Shown: one piece after another, positions 59,991-64,000 of the stretch
How the letters are laid out: each line of letters opens with the position of its first letter
Numbering within the stretch: position 1 is the first letter of the stretch
NCBI RefSeq assembly: GCF_029227915.1
Contig: NC_079876.1
Coordinates: 29,115,828 to 29,179,827, forward strand
Origin: Hydractinia symbiolongicarpus
Taxonomy: Eukaryota; Cnidaria; Hydrozoa; Anthoathecata; Hydractiniidae
Direction of reading: 5' to 3'
Length of the DNA: 64,000 nucleotides
Translations under genes and position numbers: made by a program
The notes under the pieces: model-generated
What the model was told of the DNA's origin: nothing
The model's database searches: none
The model's input: the letters and a program-made list of their open reading frames with translations, nothing else

Positions 59991-60111
59991 GCAACAGGTG
60001 TTCAAGTTTTGGCATTCCCTATCACCACTACTGCTTGTCATATTGTTTTTGAAATTCCTCAATTCACTTCTCAAGTATTTTTTCTTGTCTGATTTTACTT
60101 TTACACATTAA
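59991..60111 (+). CDS. Possible alternative terminal exon of the 57 kb gene
   Basis: The sequence follows the acceptor TTTTTCTTTAG. Joined to a donor at 57792 in phase it gives T-M-QQVFKFWHS and a very hydrophobic run, LLLVILFLKFLNSLLKYFFL, to TAA at 60111. A second frame of the same exon reads ATGVQVLAFPITTTACHI and also stays open, so the phase is not settled. It may not be an exon at all. Confidence 0.2.
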
Positions 60112-62550
60112 TATCTTATCATACTTATAGATATCTGCCTGTCTGAGAAATTAAGTAATTTACTTATTTTTTTTCATTTATTAACACAGATACTAAAAAC
60201 TACTTTTTACATAATGTTCATTTGTGCGAAAGAAGCACTAAGCCACAAAATTATAAAGAAACCTATTTTTCTTTCATAGCTAATGTAATTTATAAAGAAT
60301 TTTTCAAGGCTCCAATCTTTCTTACTTAATGGTGATTTTGTTTCTAAAAAATCACAGTTGCATGTTTAAGTTTCAAAAGATAGTACTTTTTGTTTGGTTT
60401 CCACAGCAACCTAATGTGGGTAACAATAATTTCTATGGAAACATGTTTTTTACACATTTGTGACAAAGCTAAATATTTTTTCTTTCTTTTGATAGTGTTA
60501 AAGACATATTTTCTTTAATGCATTCATCAATTATACAGGTGTCGTGTTATTGTATACTGTGTGTGACCAGTCTTTGTCTTCCCTTTCTATGTGTACACAA
60601 AGATTAATGTTGAAGCTTTGGTGTTATAAGTCTTTGAGATACATAGGTGAAGCTATAGCACAAAATTTTGTGGCATTTGAAAATATTACAAGCTGATTTG
60701 AAACAATGGTGGTAATGGCTGTGGAACATTGTAAATCTCCTTTTGTGTAAGTTTAAATAAATTTTTAAAATTTCTATTATATATTTTGCTGATAGAGTGT
60801 AATATGGAACTAGTTTTATCTTTTTTAAAAATCTTGAATACCCATGCATTTGAATTACTCTTGGAATTTGAATCATTTAATTTGAGCTTAACAATCGACC
60901 GTACCATTTTTGTAAGCAAAATAAGTGTTCATCCTTACTTTTGGTAGATTATAACGAAAGTATGTTTATATTGATATTTAGAGATGAATCTTTGGGAAAT
61001 CTATACTTCTATGATATGAATAAAATAAATTTGCTTCCCTTCTCAGTCAATTTTATTTCTTACTTTGTGTGAATTGATTTACTTCACTTCATTTATAAAT
61101 ACTTTTTTGACAAGTTAAAAAAATATTTTCTTGTTAGTATCTCTTATAATGAGGTTATAATTTTAGATTAAATATAAATATTCTAGATTTTGTTATTATG
61201 TAAATCTGTTTAGCAGTTTTTACAGAATGTCCTTAAAATAAGACGCAAAAAAAACTCTGGTACCATGGAAAACTCCTTGAAAGAGAGTGGCTAAGTAAGG
61301 TGCTGAAAAACTAAAACATCTACAATGGTCCATTTTCTAGCTCACTTCACGTCTTTTTTTTTGTATCAGTTGATGTGTGATTTCTACAAAAAATCGTCAT
61401 AAACACGCTAAAAGATTTTATCTAATTTGAATTTATTATCTAAAGCCTTTCGTTGTGACCGTCATTTCAATATGAGAGGGTTGATTACCGATTGTTTGTG
61501 ATTGGTTTGTTAATACATTTTTTCTTATAAGTAACCAGTTTATAAAAAAAAAAAAACTAAATACCTTCTACAGAAATTTTTCTTGTAATGCATGTTTTTT
61601 TTATAAGAAAATGAGCCTTAAAAACCTCAAAATCATAAGAAGATTTTAAGAAGATCTCAAGCCTCAGCGTGTTAAGATTCTATTTTTTTGTATCCTTGTA
61701 TGTCCTCATTTACAGTTGCTAAATCACCAATTTTAAAACACAACAAAATCAAGTTTCTTTTTTTCCAGTCAAATATACCTCCCTCTTTTTTGTCTTCAAT
61801 AACAATAAAAGATGTCTCATATAAAATACATAACTATAACTTCAAATATAATATCGTAGTATTTATAAAGAAAACAAAGAATATAGAGCAATAAAAATTA
61901 AGAAAAATTTAAGAAAATGACAGCCTATATTCAGGCATTAAGAAAAGTGAGGCTTAGATCAAAGAAAGGTTTTCTTATAAAAAACAACGCGTATAACATT
62001 AAAAATGGTATTGCGTAAAATTTTTTTATCTAAGTTGAACATTGTCTTGAAAAGTTAAATTTAAAACATCAACGGAGAACCTTTTTAAGCGAGATTTGTT
62101 TGCTATATTTTGTATATAAAAAAGAGATAAGCACAGGTTTACGAGTCTTTGTCACTGTTAACTATCCAATTGTTATAAAAGAATACAATTTTTGTCTTCG
62201 TTTATATAGGCACTTTAAGAAATAAAATATTGCCATCCTTTAAACATAGCGCAAGTCTAAAGTAATTTGTTTACTTTTATTTTGTTATTTATTCCCATGA
62301 CAACAATAAAAACAGGCTAATCAAGACGGTAATTAAGATATTGGGTCATAAAATTGCATTGTGTTTTTTTATTCTATTGTTGTTGTTTTTTGCTTCGCCT
62401 AGTCCTGTGAAGGTTTACAAGTTAAATGTCAGTTTTGCGTCATTATTTTCGTTGAAATTAAATTGTAACATACATGCTAATTGATGATGCGCTGTTGACG
62501 GTCTTGTTCTTTTTGAAGCAAGTACCATAATTAGTTCACTTACTGGTGTT
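60112..62550. other. Gene-poor stretch
   Basis: AT-rich. Open frames on both strands near 60.6-60.9 kb and 61.7-61.9 kb lack coding character. No repeat recognised. Confidence 0.4.
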
Positions 62551-62559
62551 TGTTACAAA

Positions 62560-62618
62560 ATGGTAGCGAATTGCGTTGTTGATATGAACAAAACATCAAT
62601 GCACGAAGAACAGCAATG
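62560..62618 (+). CDS. Candidate start exon of a gene running to the right
   Basis: ACAAAATGG start context, then 19 codons plus two bases (MVANCVVDMNKTSMHEEQQ) to a good donor, GTAAGC, at 62619. The segment is more GC-balanced than its flanks. No downstream exon was identified within the remaining 1.4 kb. It is too short to recognise a family. Confidence 0.4.
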
Positions 62619-62828
62619 GTAAGCTGTGTGTTAACTTTTAACATCCATATATCTTTATTATTATTATTCTATATTGTTATATTTTTATGATATGTTTATA
62701 TTTATTTATAGTTTTTTGGCACGCATGCGCTAAAATTCTTATTTCTTAGAAGTTTACAGTGTTAATATTTTAAGTTGGTGTGGCCATCATAGATTTGTGT
62801 CTATAACATAAGTAAACATATTTAAAAT

Positions 62829-63300
62829 ACAGTGGAATCTCTCTAGAGCGTATACCATAAAAATATCGTCCGCATGATACAGATTTTGTCAAAAATATAG
62901 TTGAGGCAAAATTTAAACCGAAAAAGAATTTTTCAAGCTTTACTTCACTACTATTGTAAATTAAGAATATGTGTTTGGGCATAAAGCATTATAACAAAAA
63001 AATAACGATTTACAAATTATTCTTTGATGAACGACTGTTTTCTTGGTACTGAAAAAGCTGTCGAATTGACAGAAAAACATATAAAAAAAGGTTTTAATAA
63101 TATAAATAAACAAGTTCTGAAATGTGTGAATTATTGACGATATTTTTTGTCATCATTCTATTTTATAATGTCCGCTTTATGGAGTGCTTTTATAGTGAGA
63201 CGTTTTATTTGATGCAAAAGAATGTCCGTCTTATTGAGCGTCTACTTAATAAAAACATTTTTCAACCAACGGAGCACATCAGTCCGTTTTATGAAGCTGC
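62829..63300. mobile_element. Possible remnant of a CAGTGG-type DNA element
   Basis: TACAGTGGAATCTCTCTAGA at the left resembles a pogo/Tc1-type terminus next to a TA. Motifs such as GTCCGCTTTATGGAGTG and GTCCGTCTTATTGAGCG recur further right, as seen inside such elements. The right terminus was not found. A 99-codon frame at 63122-63421 runs through it and is probably not a gene. Confidence 0.3.
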
Positions 63301-64000
63301 AACGGTTTACCTTTTTGCGAGTTTCAGTTTTCGCTTATCTTACGATTTATTTTATAAAAAATCACAGAATTTAAACCCGCAATTTTTTAAATTAAAAATG
63401 ACGAAATTATTTAAAGAATGAATGACTTTCTGTAATAGTATAATTACTATTTTATGTTATTAATTATTATTTTAATTATTTTTTCTACAATATTTCTGAA
63501 ATAAAAATAATAAGTAATAAATTAAAAGATAAGTTTTCAAAACATCGCTAAATTAAAAACTCCAAATGTTAATTTTTTAGAAATTTATTTTGTATTTTGA
63601 CTTATCAACCTAAAATATTCTTGTACAACAGTTTTATTAGCCTTTTAACCACTTACCCTTTTGTTGTCTTTTAATTACTTAACAACTTCCATCTATCATT
63701 CAGTGTTCTTTTTTTGACCTAGTGAGGATATAGGAACACAAGAATTAAAAAACCTTGGAAGTAGATGTTTTGCTTTTGAAAGCAATTGAGATTCTGAAGT
63801 CTAGAATTATATAAGTGAAGTGAGATAAGACAAAAGTTATAAAAATGCAAAGCTTTACAACAAATCATCAGCTTGCTGTTGCTCAAACATTTCATGTTGA
63901 AATATTTTTTCAGCGTCTGATCACCACGTCACTGATAATTATCTACACTATTTCGAAATTTCTTTCTTTTTTAAATGAAGCAAGACAGTGGTTGCCTTAT
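63301..64000. other. Right edge, nothing recognised
   Basis: AT-rich sequence without exon, repeat or regulatory signal that I can support. Confidence 0.4.

Noticed and set aside
63122-63421. 99-codon frame near the right edge
   Set aside because: It runs through a probable DNA-element remnant and has AT-driven composition (Phe, Leu, Tyr).

Overview
The window looks like AT-rich nuclear DNA from an intron-bearing invertebrate animal. Evidence is the GT-AG introns with phase-consistent exons, long T/A-rich gene-poor stretches, tRNA-derived SINE-like sequences, several MITE-type hairpin elements, minisatellites, and an intronless class C (metabotropic glutamate-like) GPCR gene. A cnidarian, possibly hydrozoan, is my best guess from composition and repeat style. 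Nothing in the window proves it. There are no bacterial operons, CRISPR arrays or rRNA genes.

Layout. 1-12.0 kb: two long, nearly identical direct repeats (1-3648 and 7190-12025) flank a 3.5 kb unique segment that holds the 705-codon GPCR on the minus strand. Each repeat carries a small tandem array of hairpin units and differs from the other by large indels. A short GPCR-like fragment lies just past the second repeat (about 12.2 kb). 13.4-18.3 kb: a plus-strand multi-exon gene that I reconstructed by splice phase. It encodes an unrecognised protein of about 163 residues. A MITE-like element and a tRNA-like sequence sit in its intron, and a TSD-flanked foldback element sits in another intron. 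18.3-27 kb: intergenic, with a 50-copy 19-bp minisatellite (21.08-22.03 kb), SINE-like sequences and a poly-C run. 27.37-27.56 kb: a coding-looking terminal exon with no partner found. 27.6-44.9 kb: gene-poor, with pogo-like MITE remnants (31.8, 33.7 kb), minisatellites and a solitary copy of the hairpin unit at 40.6 kb. 45.2-45.8 kb: a clear first coding exon with transcription-regulator character, preceded by a perfect CRE palindrome and an RFX-type X-box. It is followed either by a donor site or by an in-frame hydrophobic tail. 48-53.7 kb: tandem repeats and two more foldback elements, plus a pre-miRNA-sized hairpin. 54.7-57.8 kb: a second spliced gene (untranslated first exon, then two coding exons) for a Ser/Gln/Thr-rich, probably nuclear regulator, whose stop codon overlaps a splice donor. 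62.56 kb: a candidate start exon of a gene running rightwards.

No pathway links these genes. The GPCR is a plausible cell-surface receptor, the 45 kb and 57 kb proteins look regulatory, and the 163-residue protein is unknown. The strongest observations are the GPCR trapped between long recent direct repeats, the foldback MITE family with perfect 9-10 bp target duplications, the hairpin arrays showing a compensatory stem change, and two cases where intron retention or splicing would switch the C-terminus of a protein. All exon calls rest on reading splice sites by eye, with no transcript or homology search.
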